A stretch of 64,000 nt of DNA, from positions 1 to 64,000 of the forward strand of contig JAJTZC010000004.1 of NCBI GenBank assembly GCA_032906705.1. The letters run 5' to 3'. The notes under the pieces were generated by a model. The model searched no databases and was not told the DNA's origin. It saw only the letters and a list, made by a program, of their open reading frames with translations. Both the position numbers and the translations under genes were made by a program. The stretch is from DASPPF01 sp032906705 (lineage in GTDB: Archaea > Thermoproteota > Nitrososphaeria > Nitrososphaerales > Gagatemarchaeaceae). Shown one piece after another: positions 7,411 to 14,681 of the stretch (positions are counted from its first letter, which is position 1; each line of letters begins with the position of its first letter).

Positions 7411-8588
7411 CTCAGGCCTTCGAGCAGCGGGTCTTCGGAAAGCGTCTTCTCGAGGGCCTCGCTTCCTATCAACAAGCGGATCCTCTTGGTGCGACCGCGC
7501 CTGCCCTTGCTTACGACCGAAGCCTCGACAAGCCCAAGCAGGTCTAGCTCGGCGAGTATCCCGCTGACACGCCTCTGCGTGAGGGCTTCGATCCCCATCC
7601 TTTTGCACAGGCTGTTGTATGCGATGTAGAGTTCGCCCGTGTTCGTTCCTGACTGGAACCTCGAGGCGGCTACGAGAATTGCTTTGTTCTGGACGGGGAG
7701 CGACCGAATGGCTTCCTCCACTCGGTCGTGTTCCATCTTGTCCGACGCCTTCGTGACGCAGCTGTCTTCGACTTGCCTGAGACCCTCGCGCTCTGCCACT
7801 TCCCCGGCTATCCGGAGCAAGTCCACCGCCCTCCTCGCGTCTCCGTGCTCTGATCCGGCGATCGCCGCGCAGAGGTTGATGGCGGACGCTCTGACGGTAG
7901 ACCTCCTGAAAGCGGCGTTTGCCCTATCATTCAGGATCTCTCTCAGCTCGTCCACGGTATATGGTGCGAAGACGAGTTCTTCCTCGCTGAGGCTGCTTAG
8001 TACGCGCGGGTCGAGTCCTTCCTTGAATTTCAGGTCGTTCGAGATGCCGACCAGGGAGAGGAAGCCAGGAGACAGGCGTTCACTCGAACGCGTGAATTCG
8101 TACAGTATGCCATCCCCAAACGCCTTCACCAAGTAATCTATCTCGTCCAGAACCAGAATCAAGCTGGTCTTCCTTGCCTGAACCTCTCTGAAAATCCTGG
8201 CAACGACTTCGCCGATGGACAGACCCGTGAAAGGTATCTGTATCTTCAGAGCCAGCCCAAGCTCTGCCAGGGTCCTGTACTCCGTGTTCGCCAGTCGTGT
8301 GTTGACGTACGCAACGACGAGCCCTGGCCCAGCCGCCTCGCCCTTCAGCTTCGAAAGAACGTAACGCGCTACTGCGGTCTTGCCAGTCCCTGTCTTACCA
8401 TAGAGCAGCAGGTTCGATGGCTTCGAACCATGAAGGACTGGAGCCAGGACCTCCGCAACCGCCCTGATCTGCGTGTCTCTGAATGGGAGCTGTGCAGGAA
8501 CAAAGTCTGGGCTCAGGACGTTCCGATCGACGAATAGGGCCTTCCCTTCCTTTGCCTTTCGGAAGATTTCGTCTATGCTACCCGACAA
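7407..8588 (-). CDS. cdc6: Origin-binding initiator Orc1/Cdc6
   Basis: 393 residues. The AAA+ domain has Walker A LLLYGKTGTGKTAVAR (about 62-77), Walker B ILVLDEIDYLVK, and the sensor segment GISNDLKF. The C-terminal winged-helix domain (about 300-385) ends in QRRVSGILAELDLLGLVEA. This protein recognises origin recognition boxes and loads the MCM helicase. Its ATG at 8588 faces the box-rich origin directly, with the first box only 5 bases away, which suggests autoregulation by the initiator. It is the only Orc1/Cdc6 in this window. Confidence 0.96.
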   Translation of the reverse strand: MSGSIDEIFRKAKEGKALFVDRNVLSPDFVPAQLPFRDTQIRAVAEVLAPVLHGSKPSNLLLYGKTGTGKTAVARYVLSKLKGEAAGPGLVVAYVNTRLANTEYRTLAELGLALKIQIPFTGLSIGEVVARIFREVQARKTSLILVLDEIDYLVKAFGDGILYEFTRSSERLSPGFLSLVGISNDLKFKEGLDPRVLSSLSEEELVFAPYTVDELREILNDRANAAFRRSTVRASAINLCAAIAGSEHGDARRAVDLLRIAGEVAEREGLRQVEDSCVTKASDKMEHDRVEEAIRSLPVQNKAILVAASRFQSGTNTGELYIAYNSLCKRMGIEALTQRRVSGILAELDLLGLVEASVVSKGRRGRTKRIRLLIGSEALEKTLSEDPLLEGLS

Positions 8589-8592
8589 CTAC

Positions 8593-8610
8593 TTCCAGTG
8601 GAAACACTGG
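8593..8610 (+). repeat. Origin recognition box 1
   Basis: TTCCAGTGGAAACACTGG matches the archaeal ORB core TCCAGTGGAAAC exactly. It is identical, in reverse orientation, to box 3. No G-run follows. Confidence 0.85.
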
Positions 8611-8798
8611 TTAGTTAAGCCCTCCGCCCCAGCACTTCCGATGCTTCCGTTGCTAGCCCATTCGGTTATATTACTTCATTAGTTGTTGCTAGCCCGTTCT
8701 CGTAAGGCGGTGTTCGTAGGTTAAGGATTGGGGTCTATCACACATCACACACATGAAACACTGAATACACTGCTACCCTGGATCGTGCTTGGGTTGGT

Positions 8799-8826
8799 CT
8801 CCACTGGAACCGGAGGGGGTGGGGGC
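8799..8826 (+). repeat. Origin recognition box 2 with G-string
   Basis: TCCACTGGAACCGGAGGGGG is one or two changes from the ORB core, and the G-string that Orc1 contacts in full ORBs follows it. Confidence 0.8.
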
Positions 8827-8875
8827 CTGTTGGTGAAGGCGTGTGAAGAAAGGTGCGGATTGACGGGCAAAGAGA

Positions 8876-8897
8876 CCCCAGTGTTTCCACTGGAACT
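8876..8897 (-). repeat. Origin recognition box 3
   Basis: Read on the minus strand, TTCCAGTGGAAACACTGG is followed by GG, giving a short G-run. It points back toward box 1, so the boxes flank the AT-rich patch in opposite orientations. Confidence 0.85.
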
Positions 8898-8934
8898 CCT
8901 GAGCCTCTAAACGGCATAGTTACCCCGTTTCCGA

Positions 8935-8954
8935 CCCCTTTACTTCCATTGGAG
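8935..8954 (-). repeat. Origin recognition box 4 with G-string
   Basis: On the minus strand CTCCAATGGAAGTAAAGGGG matches the full ORB pattern, with several changes in the core and an intact G-string. A half-site GGAAACGGGG lies beside it (about 8922-8932, minus). Confidence 0.65.
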
Positions 8955-9106
8955 CCCTTTTCTCGCTCGTTGTCGAACCTGCTTTGTGAAGGCCGGTGAA
9001 GGCGCATTTCCTTCTCATCTCGCGGTCAAGAGATTCCCATGTCGAGGTTCACAAGTTCACACCACTCGGGTGTTTTAACGCCTAGGAAGCATCGGAAGGA
9101 GGGAAC

Positions 9107-9494
9107 TTGAGGAAGAAGGTCAAGATCGAGGTCGAGGACGAAGAGGGGACCAAGTACACGCTGGCCCTCGAGGGCCGTCTTTCCCGGGACAAGATACTCA
9201 AGGCAGTCGACATGCTCGAGATCATGGACGTGCCCATCGACCACAGAACCGAGAAGCCGCCCGGCGAAGGAACATTCTACGGAAAGGTCATGACTCTGAT
9301 AGAGAACGGCTTTACTTCAGCTGAGTTCTCGTCTTCCGACGTCACGAGAGAACTCGACGAAAGATACAATCAACAGGCGCGCCTCAGTACTGTCTCAACG
9401 TATCTTTCACGCCTCGCGGAAAAGGGCTATCTTCACAGAGAGAGATTCGGGAATTCCTGGGTCTACAGGCGGGTCTACCTGAAGGGCGCGCAAG
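9107..9494 (+). CDS. Winged-helix protein beside the origin, 3' end lost in a gap
   Basis: At least 129 residues. The N-terminal part (KKVKIEVEDEEGTKYTLALEG) is beta-rich, and DKILKAVDMLEIMD is a helix. A winged-helix domain follows (about 65-125: FTSAEFSSSDVTRELDERY, STVSTYLSRLAEKGYLHRERFGNSWVY). The pattern recalls MarR- or BlaI-like readers. The TTG start at 9107 follows GGAGGGAAC. The C-terminus falls in the 100-N gap. Its divergent position across oriC from orc1 makes a role in origin or initiator regulation plausible but unproven. Confidence 0.75.
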
Positions 9495-9594
9495 NNNNNN
9501 NNNNNNNNNNNNNNNNNNNNNNNNNNNNNNNNNNNNNNNNNNNNNNNNNNNNNNNNNNNNNNNNNNNNNNNNNNNNNNNNNNNNNNNNNNNNNN
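9495..9594. other. Assembly gap of 100 N
   Basis: Exactly 100 N, the usual placeholder for a gap of unknown size. It truncates the winged-helix gene. Confidence 0.95.
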
Positions 9595-9619
9595 AAGACC
9601 GCATTTGTAAACACTTTGC

Positions 9620-9628
9620 TTATATATC
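9620..9628 (+). promoter_or_regulatory. TATA box of the vapBC operon
   Basis: TTATATATC is centred about 27 bases before the antitoxin ATG at 9651. Confidence 0.7.
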
Positions 9629-9650
9629 TGTCCACAATATGTAGACAAGA

Positions 9651-9872
9651 ATGTCGGTCGTGAGCGTGAGGGTGGACCAGAAAGTGAAAAAACGCCTCGA
9701 AGAAGCGGGGATTAACGTGCCGTCCGAAGTGAGACGGCATCTTGAGGAGCTCGCCTGGCAGGTCGAGTTGAAGAAGCGCATGACGAAACTCGACAAGGTC
9801 TTGACGGACATGCCCCCCACCCCGAAAGGATTTGCTGCAAGAAGCGTGAGGGAAGACCGTGAAGGTCATTGA
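9651..9872 (+). CDS. vapB: VapB-type antitoxin
   Basis: 73 residues. The start VVSVRVDQKVKKRLEEAGINVPSEVRRHLEELAWQVE is a ribbon-helix-helix DNA-binding domain; the tail (about 50-73) would bind and cap the PIN toxin. It overlaps the toxin gene by 14 bases, the usual coupling in VapBC pairs. The leaderless promoter directly upstream is the expected target of autorepression by the complex. It was identified mainly by its size, its RHH-like start and the PIN gene that follows. Confidence 0.85.
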   Translation: MSVVSVRVDQKVKKRLEEAGINVPSEVRRHLEELAWQVELKKRMTKLDKVLTDMPPTPKGFAARSVREDREGH

Positions 9873-10257
9873 TTCGTCGTCTGTGGCCAAGTACGTAAAC
9901 AGAGAAGAGAACTGGGAGCCGGCCGCCGAGGCCCTGCGCGGTAGCTGCATCTCACTCGAGCTCGCGGTGAAGGAGACGGGAAACTCCCTCTGGAAGAGGA
10001 TCCGTAGAAGGGAACTCGTCGACGAACAGGCGAGGCAAATCTTCGCAGAGTTCGTTGCCTCGCGGCCCTTCGCGATAGCGGACCAGGCAGAGCTGTACGC
10101 CCCAGCCTTTGAAATAGCCACGTCGTTCGCCCTTCCGTATTACGACGCGCTCTTTCTGGCCCTCTCAAGGGAGAGGGGACTTCCGCTCGTGACCTCAGAC
10201 CCGGCTCAAGCCGAAGTCGCGAGGAAGATGGGGCTAGAGGTCCAGTTCATAGAATAA
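9859..10257 (+). CDS. vapC: VapC toxin, PIN-domain ribonuclease
   Basis: 132 residues. The PIN acidic residues are visible: Asp in VIDSSSVAKY, Glu in SLELAVKETGNSLWK, Asp in LPYYDALFLALS and Asp in LVTSDPAQAE. Such toxins cut RNA, often tRNA, when released from the antitoxin. The GTG start lies inside vapB. The length and the order of motifs are complete, so the enzyme should be active. Confidence 0.9.
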   Translation: MKVIDSSSVAKYVNREENWEPAAEALRGSCISLELAVKETGNSLWKRIRRRELVDEQARQIFAEFVASRPFAIADQAELYAPAFEIATSFALPYYDALFLALSRERGLPLVTSDPAQAEVARKMGLEVQFIE

Positions 10258-10287
10258 CGCGCTTAGGGATTGGCTCGCGTGGACGTC

Positions 10288-10866
10288 TCAGCTTTGCGAA
10301 AGTCGGCGCCTGCCTTCATCGGTCAGCTGGTAGACGAAAGGTTTCGCCGAGTCGTCCCGCGTCACGAGGCCTTTGTCAAAGAGCGCCTTCATCATCCGGG
10401 CCGTGTGCTCCCTCGACAGGTCCATTGCTTGCTTAATCTCAATTGTGGACTTCGGTCCGCCGCTGAGAAGCTTGACCACGGTCATCTCAGTATCACCCAA
10501 ACCACCTTGAATGGGTGCCGCGGCCTTGGCTTCGGCCTTCGGCCTGACCGACTCAACGGGCTGTGACTGCCTAACGTCACGTGAGGTAACGGACTGCGAA
10601 GGAAGACCAGCCGAGGCAAGCCGGGCCTGCAGGACCTCGACCCTGCCTAGCAAATCAAGGACTCTCTCATCTTGCTTTTGCAGTCGGTCTTCCAGCGCCT
10701 TCCAAAGGTCGTGCCCAAGATCGGACGAGGATGTGATTTGCTGTGATATCTGTCGGTACCTCACTAGCAGCACGAACGCCAGCACCACAAAGAACCCGGC
10801 AAGTGAAAGAGCGGCCGCTTCACCATAGTCGATTGGCGTTGTAGCAGCCTGGAGGTAGCTAATCAT
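10288..10866 (-). CDS. Membrane-anchored winged-helix regulator
   Basis: 192 residues. One transmembrane helix near the N-terminus (about 20-36, LSLAGFFVVLAFVLLVRY) is followed by a coiled-coil linker (QDERVLDLLGRVEVLQARLAS), a Pro/Ala/Lys hinge, and a C-terminal winged helix (about 125-190: TEMTVVKLLSGGPKSTIEIKQ, EHTARMMKALFDKGLVTR). The DNA-binding end faces the cytoplasm. Archaea have several such one-TM wHTH proteins, thought to tie gene control to the membrane. The signal and the target genes are unknown. It is convergent with vapC. Confidence 0.75.
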   Translation of the reverse strand: MISYLQAATTPIDYGEAAALSLAGFFVVLAFVLLVRYRQISQQITSSSDLGHDLWKALEDRLQKQDERVLDLLGRVEVLQARLASAGLPSQSVTSRDVRQSQPVESVRPKAEAKAAAPIQGGLGDTEMTVVKLLSGGPKSTIEIKQAMDLSREHTARMMKALFDKGLVTRDDSAKPFVYQLTDEGRRRLSQS

Positions 10867-10908
10867 CGCTGCGCGAGGTCGCGCTGCAACGTGATATAAA
10901 TATCGCCG

Positions 10909-11277
10909 TCACATGACGATCTTATCAAGAATCGCGTTCAGGACCCCCATGAGCTGGTTTGCTTCTTCTTCGCTGAGCTCGACCGGGCCCCTACCAACTA
11001 ACTGAAGCAGTCGGTTTACGTCTTCGAACTTAATGTACCCCAACCAAAGGGCCGTGAGCACCGTTAGGATTGAGGCTCTGACGTTCTTCTTGGCTTGCCC
11101 AACGACCCGATAGTACGCTCCTACGGAAACTGGTCCGCGACTCCGCCTAATCCTCCGCTGATCCGCCGCTTGCTTCAACGACATCTCACCCGACAGAACA
11201 CGTTGATGCAATGTCAAGGATTCCAGCTGGGTTAGCGTGAGACTAGATTCTTCAGCAAGCTTGTTTGTGACGCTCAC
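10909..11277 (-). CDS. Conserved-looking hypothetical helical protein
   Basis: 122 residues, predicted helical. An N-terminal HTH-like stretch (LTLTQLESLTLHQRVLSGEMSLKQAADQRRIRRS) leads to YYRVVGQAKKNVRASILTVLTALWLGYIKFEDVNRLLQLV. It starts with GTG at 11277, with a TATA-like TTTAATAC on the minus strand about 25-30 bases upstream. I do not recognise the family. The Arg-rich turn and possible HTH suggest nucleic-acid binding, but this is only a reading of the sequence. The next 193 bases (11278-11470) are AT-rich intergenic DNA. Confidence 0.6.
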   Translation of the reverse strand: MSVTNKLAEESSLTLTQLESLTLHQRVLSGEMSLKQAADQRRIRRSRGPVSVGAYYRVVGQAKKNVRASILTVLTALWLGYIKFEDVNRLLQLVGRGPVELSEEEANQLMGVLNAILDKIVM

Positions 11278-11470
11278 GACAGCTCATTTAATACCACATT
11301 TGTATTAAACATACCCAAGCCTAAACTTAAAGCATTTAGTGATTTCAGCCTTGGAATCGGAATTTTACGTAAGAAATATGGCTGGTGCCGATTATTTTCT
11401 TGCGGAACCTGGTTCTCCAATTTCATGTTATCTTATTTAGTTGAGAATGCGGAGCTTCAGGTGAGCTAAG

Positions 11471-11725
11471 TTGGGTCGGAGAAGGAAGAAGACCCTCCGA
11501 ATCGTTCGGAGAACGCTGCCCAAGGTCTTTGCGTGTCCAAGGTGTGGCATGATTACAATCAGGATCACTTCACACGAGGACGAAACGTCTCAAGATAATG
11601 TATTCCTAGTCGCTTGCGGCAACCTTGCGTGCGGACTGAGAAGGGAGTTGCGGTACCCGACCAAGAGGGCAGACATAGACGTCTACAACACCTTCGTAGA
11701 CGACTTCGCCAAAGCCGGGGTCTAG
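11471..11725 (+). CDS. Archaeal Elf1-type transcription elongation factor
   Basis: 84 residues. The basic N-terminal tail MGRRRKKTLRIVRRTLPKVF, the zinc site FACPRCGMITIRI and LVACGNLACGL, and the ending DIDVYNTFVDDFAKAG are the hallmarks of Elf1. The protein travels with RNA polymerase and helps elongation through obstacles. The TTG start at 11471 gives the expected length. It sits one base before the GGGP synthase start, so the two form an operon. Confidence 0.88.
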   Translation: MGRRRKKTLRIVRRTLPKVFACPRCGMITIRITSHEDETSQDNVFLVACGNLACGLRRELRYPTKRADIDVYNTFVDDFAKAGV

Positions 11726-11726
11726 C

Positions 11727-12497
11727 TTGAAGGAGTTCGGCCCCGTCGAATCCCTGATCAAGAAGAAGGCATCACACCATCACACGATTTGCGCTGCTCT
11801 TATCGACCCAGAGGACTTCACTCCGAAAGCGGCCGCGGAGGTAGCAGTATCATGTATCAAGGCTGGCGCCTCTCTCATCCTGGTCGGCGGTTCCACCATA
11901 GCCAACCAGTCGCAGCTTGACCGCATTGTGAGGTCTATCAAGAGTCACGTTGTATCACCTAAATCACAAAGGAAAACCCCGGTCGTCCTCTTCCCGGGCA
12001 ACATAACCGGAGTATCCCGCTTCGCAGACGCCATTCTCTTCAGCAGCCTCCTGAACTCGACAAACACATACTACATCATAGGCGCCCAGGCTCTCGGCGC
12101 GATGGAGGTCTTCAAGAGCGGTCTGGAGAGCATACCGATGGGCTACCTCGTATTCGGCAACACAAGCTCGACCAGCTTCATCGGACAGGTCAACGGCCTC
12201 CCGGCAACGAGACCCAGCCTCGCCGTGATCTACGCACTGGCGGCGAGATACCTGGGAATGCGGGCCTTGTACCTTGAAGCAGGGAGCGGTTCGAGCGACC
12301 CTCTACCTCCAGCCACGGTACATGCGGTCAGGAAGTTCTACGACGGTATCCTAATCGTCGGAGGGGGCATAACCACAGCCGAGCATGCCAGGAAGATTGC
12401 CGAGTCAGGAGCGGACGTCTTGGTGATAGGGAATCTGTTGCAAACTCGAGGATTCGAGGATGCCCTGAAGCGAATCGTAGCTGCTATCAAACGATGA
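11727..12497 (+). CDS. Geranylgeranylglyceryl phosphate synthase
   Basis: 256 residues of the PcrB-like TIM barrel. Typical segments are AALIDPEDF (substrate and metal), LILVGGSTI, VVLFPGNITGVS, YLEAGSGSSDPLP (prenyl-PP site) and the phosphate loops IVGGGITTAEHA and VIGNLL. It joins geranylgeranyl diphosphate to sn-glycerol-1-phosphate, the first committed step of archaeal lipid synthesis. The TTG start directly follows the Elf1 stop. Its last codons (Ile-Lys-Arg-stop) lie inside the first copy of the direct repeat described at 12486. Confidence 0.95.
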   Translation: MKEFGPVESLIKKKASHHHTICAALIDPEDFTPKAAAEVAVSCIKAGASLILVGGSTIANQSQLDRIVRSIKSHVVSPKSQRKTPVVLFPGNITGVSRFADAILFSSLLNSTNTYYIIGAQALGAMEVFKSGLESIPMGYLVFGNTSSTSFIGQVNGLPATRPSLAVIYALAARYLGMRALYLEAGSGSSDPLPPATVHAVRKFYDGILIVGGGITTAEHARKIAESGADVLVIGNLLQTRGFEDALKRIVAAIKR

Positions 12498-12527
12498 TAG
12501 AGCTTGGGACCAACAGAGAACCCCTCA
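12486..12527 (+). repeat. Direct repeat, copy 1 (overlaps GGGP synthase stop)
   Basis: Starts ATCAAACGATGATAGAGCTT and continues through CCAAC-GAGAACCC. Copy 2 at 14381 matches it at roughly 34 of 42 positions. The first 14 bases are the end of the GGGP synthase gene. Confidence 0.8.
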
Positions 12528-12654
12528 TTACCTCGAAGCGCCTTGGGCCGACAAGTAGTTGAACACGTTCGTGAAATGGCTTGGGCTGAGCTCTGACTAA
12601 TCTACGACGCTCGGCCACGCCGCGGCCACGGAAGGATCTGGAGACACGGAATGA

Positions 12655-13443
12655 TTAGACCTCTCTCCATCTGGCTTTCTTGACAGCTATCGTAGCGAAG
12701 AAGACTGTCACGGCAACAAGCACAAGCCAGGCCACTGCCAGAGATAGGGTAGAAACCTGGAGGAGGCCCGTGGACGACTGCGCAATTTCGGCGGCGTAGG
12801 TCGTGGGAGAGAGGTAAGCCAGATACTGGTATGGAAGGGGGATGTAGGTGATGGGATAGTAGACTGGGGGCAGCGTCGTGAACAAAGTGGAAATCAGGCC
12901 TGAGAAGGCGAAGCTCTGCACGATGTCGCTGGAGAAAGTGGAGAGCGTGAAGCCTAACGTCACCGAAGTCGTGAACATCAGTAACATGACAGCGAGCAAC
13001 TCTGCGGCCTGAAACGCGCTCGGGTGGATGACGACTACCATGAGGACCGCCAAGGTGACCAGCGCTGGGACCGCGTAGACCAGTTCGGAGACTGCCATTC
13101 CGAACACGTAGGCCCCGGCCGACGCTGGAGAGCTGACCACCATGTCCTGGATCTTGAAGTCGTTCTTGAGGTGCGAGAGGTCGGCCTGAAGCCCCATGCC
13201 ACTGGAGAACATGCTCATGATGTAGGCGCCCTCGATGGCCTGCGATAGCAGTCCGCCCTTGCTGACGAAGTTCACGATGATTAGGAAGGAGATTGGGGAG
13301 AGCATCGTGTTGATGAGCACGACCGGGTAATTCTTCATCGCATAGAGGGAATTCACAAGGACAGACGCGAGTATCTGCCTCGCCCAGCGGCCAGCCACGC
13401 TAGTCGGCACCCTGCTCCCCCACAAGGTGGAAGAAGACGTCAT
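12655..13443 (-). CDS. ABC-2 type transporter permease
   Basis: 262 residues with about six membrane helices: VVLINTMLSPISFLIIVNF, VFGMAVSELVYAVPALVTL, AELLAVMLLMFTTSVTLGF, FAFSGLISTLFTTLPPV and LAVAWLVLVAVTVFFATIAV among others. It belongs to the ABC-2 exporter family and pairs with the ATPase gene that overlaps its 5' end by 44 bases. The substrate (drug, lipid or polysaccharide) cannot be told. The long overlap leaves room for a later start; MKNYPVVL is one option. Confidence 0.85.
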   Translation of the reverse strand: MTSSSTLWGSRVPTSVAGRWARQILASVLVNSLYAMKNYPVVLINTMLSPISFLIIVNFVSKGGLLSQAIEGAYIMSMFSSGMGLQADLSHLKNDFKIQDMVVSSPASAGAYVFGMAVSELVYAVPALVTLAVLMVVVIHPSAFQAAELLAVMLLMFTTSVTLGFTLSTFSSDIVQSFAFSGLISTLFTTLPPVYYPITYIPLPYQYLAYLSPTTYAAEIAQSSTGLLQVSTLSLAVAWLVLVAVTVFFATIAVKKARWREV

Positions 13444-14311
13444 TCAGCGTGATGCGGCTGACGGATATCCTGGCTCCCTCCTTTAGGAGCTCTGCGGACA
13501 GCCTGTACGCCTCCCCTTCGCCGGTGAGGATCTGGACCTGGCCGTCCCTCCCCTTGGTGACCGTTCCGTCCTGAATCCGCGGAATGTTGGTGGCCGCCGG
13601 GAGCCTGATGCTGTACTGATACTTCACGAGGCCCTGAAGGTGGTCCAGAGTCCCGATCCCGACCAGCCTCCCTTTGTCGAGTATCCCTATGACCGCGGCA
13701 AGCTGCTCGGCCTCTTCGAGGTAATGCGTGGTGAGTATGAGGAAGCGGTCCTTTGCGAGCTCCTCCAGCGACCTCCAAAGCTCCTTCCTCGAGATTGGGT
13801 CCAGGCCTGTGGTCGGCTCGTCTAGGAACGTGATGTCGGCGTCCGCCGCCAGCACCGTGGCGACCATCACCTTGCGGCGCTGGCCCCCGGAGAGCTTCCG
13901 GTTCAGAGTGTCCTTCTGGGCGTCGATGCCTACCTTCGCCAGCGCCTCGTCGGCCCTGCTCTTGGCCTCACCATAGGGGACACCCCTCCAGAGGAGGTAG
14001 GAGACCACAGTCTGCACTGGTGTCATCCAGGGGACGGTCCTCGCCTCCTGCGGAATGGTCGCGATGCGCTCGCGCAGCTTCTTGGCCTCCTTCACGACAT
14101 CGATGCCGCAGATTTGGGCCGCGCCAGAGGTGGGCTCCAGCTGGGTGGCTAGGATGCGGACGAAGGTGGTCTTCCCCGCTCCGTTCATCCCTATGAGGGA
14201 GAATATGCCCCGCGCGGGGACCGCGAGGCTGACCCCGTCTAGGGCCGCCTTGCCATGCGAACCAGCGTAGACTTTGGTCAGGCCGGTGCAAAGCAGCTCT
14301 CCTTTCTCCAA
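13400..14311 (-). CDS. ABC transporter ATP-binding protein
   Basis: 303 residues. Walker A is GMNGAGKTTFVR, the Q-loop region is TIPQEARTVPWMTPVQ, the signature is LSGGQRRK, Walker B is ITFLDEPTTGLDP, and the switch His is in LTTHYLEEAE. The C-terminal 80 residues are the accessory domain common in ABC-2 exporter ATPases. It powers the adjacent permease. The operon sits between two copies of the direct repeat, which suggests that it was inserted between GGGP synthase and DP2. Confidence 0.93.
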   Translation of the reverse strand: MEKGELLCTGLTKVYAGSHGKAALDGVSLAVPARGIFSLIGMNGAGKTTFVRILATQLEPTSGAAQICGIDVVKEAKKLRERIATIPQEARTVPWMTPVQTVVSYLLWRGVPYGEAKSRADEALAKVGIDAQKDTLNRKLSGGQRRKVMVATVLAADADITFLDEPTTGLDPISRKELWRSLEELAKDRFLILTTHYLEEAEQLAAVIGILDKGRLVGIGTLDHLQGLVKYQYSIRLPAATNIPRIQDGTVTKGRDGQVQILTGEGEAYRLSAELLKEGARISVSRITLNDVFFHLVGEQGAD

Positions 14312-14681
14312 AAATTCCGAGTTCGACGGGTCGACGCGGATTTAAGATTCTTGCGGCCAAATGCCCAAGTCGCTACAGGAATCAAACGACGATAGAGCTT
14401 AAGGCCAACCGAGAACCCATCAGGTCGAATCACGGTTGCCGAACAGGAGAAACGCCGGAGGTCTGAGCGGGTTTCATCGTCGCCGATGAGTTCTCAAACC
14501 AGACGGTTCTCGCCCGAAAAACCAAGGACCTAGAAGCTATGGACAGGTAGAAAAGGCTCGCACGCAGTTGTGGAGCATAACCAGCGTTTTTCAGTGCGAT
14601 TCGCCCCTTCGCTTGGCGAGAGATGGAGACGCAGCTGCACGGACTTGAGGCTATTATATATCAAACGCCCGCGACAAACCA
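14312..14681. other. Intergenic stretch with repeat copy 2
   Basis: 370 bases without a gene. It carries the second direct repeat (14381-14422) and a small palindrome CATCGTCGCCGATG near 14477. An AT-rich CTATTATATATC near 14651-14662 is the likely TATA box of the secreted-protein gene starting at 14682. Confidence 0.6.
14381..14422 (+). repeat. Direct repeat, copy 2 (GGGP synthase tail relic)
   Basis: Starts ATCAAACGACGATAGAGCTT. It repeats the last codons of GGGP synthase (Ile-Lys-Arg, then CGATAG) although no such gene is here, and continues with GGCCAACCGAGAACCC. Confidence 0.8.

Larger units (their letters stand above)
8589..9106. other. Replication origin (oriC) next to orc1
   Basis: The 518-base gap between divergent orc1 and the 9107 gene holds no gene but at least four copies of the archaeal origin recognition box in both orientations. 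Two of them share 18 identical bases as an inverted pair about 270 bases apart. Between the first two boxes lies an AT-rich patch (8660-8690, with GGTTATATTACTTCATTAG), a candidate unwinding element. It contains a direct repeat GTTGCTAGCCC (about 8650 and 8686). A second short direct repeat, GGTGAAGGCG, occurs near 8832 and 8994. The layout is typical of archaeal origins. Confidence 0.88.
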
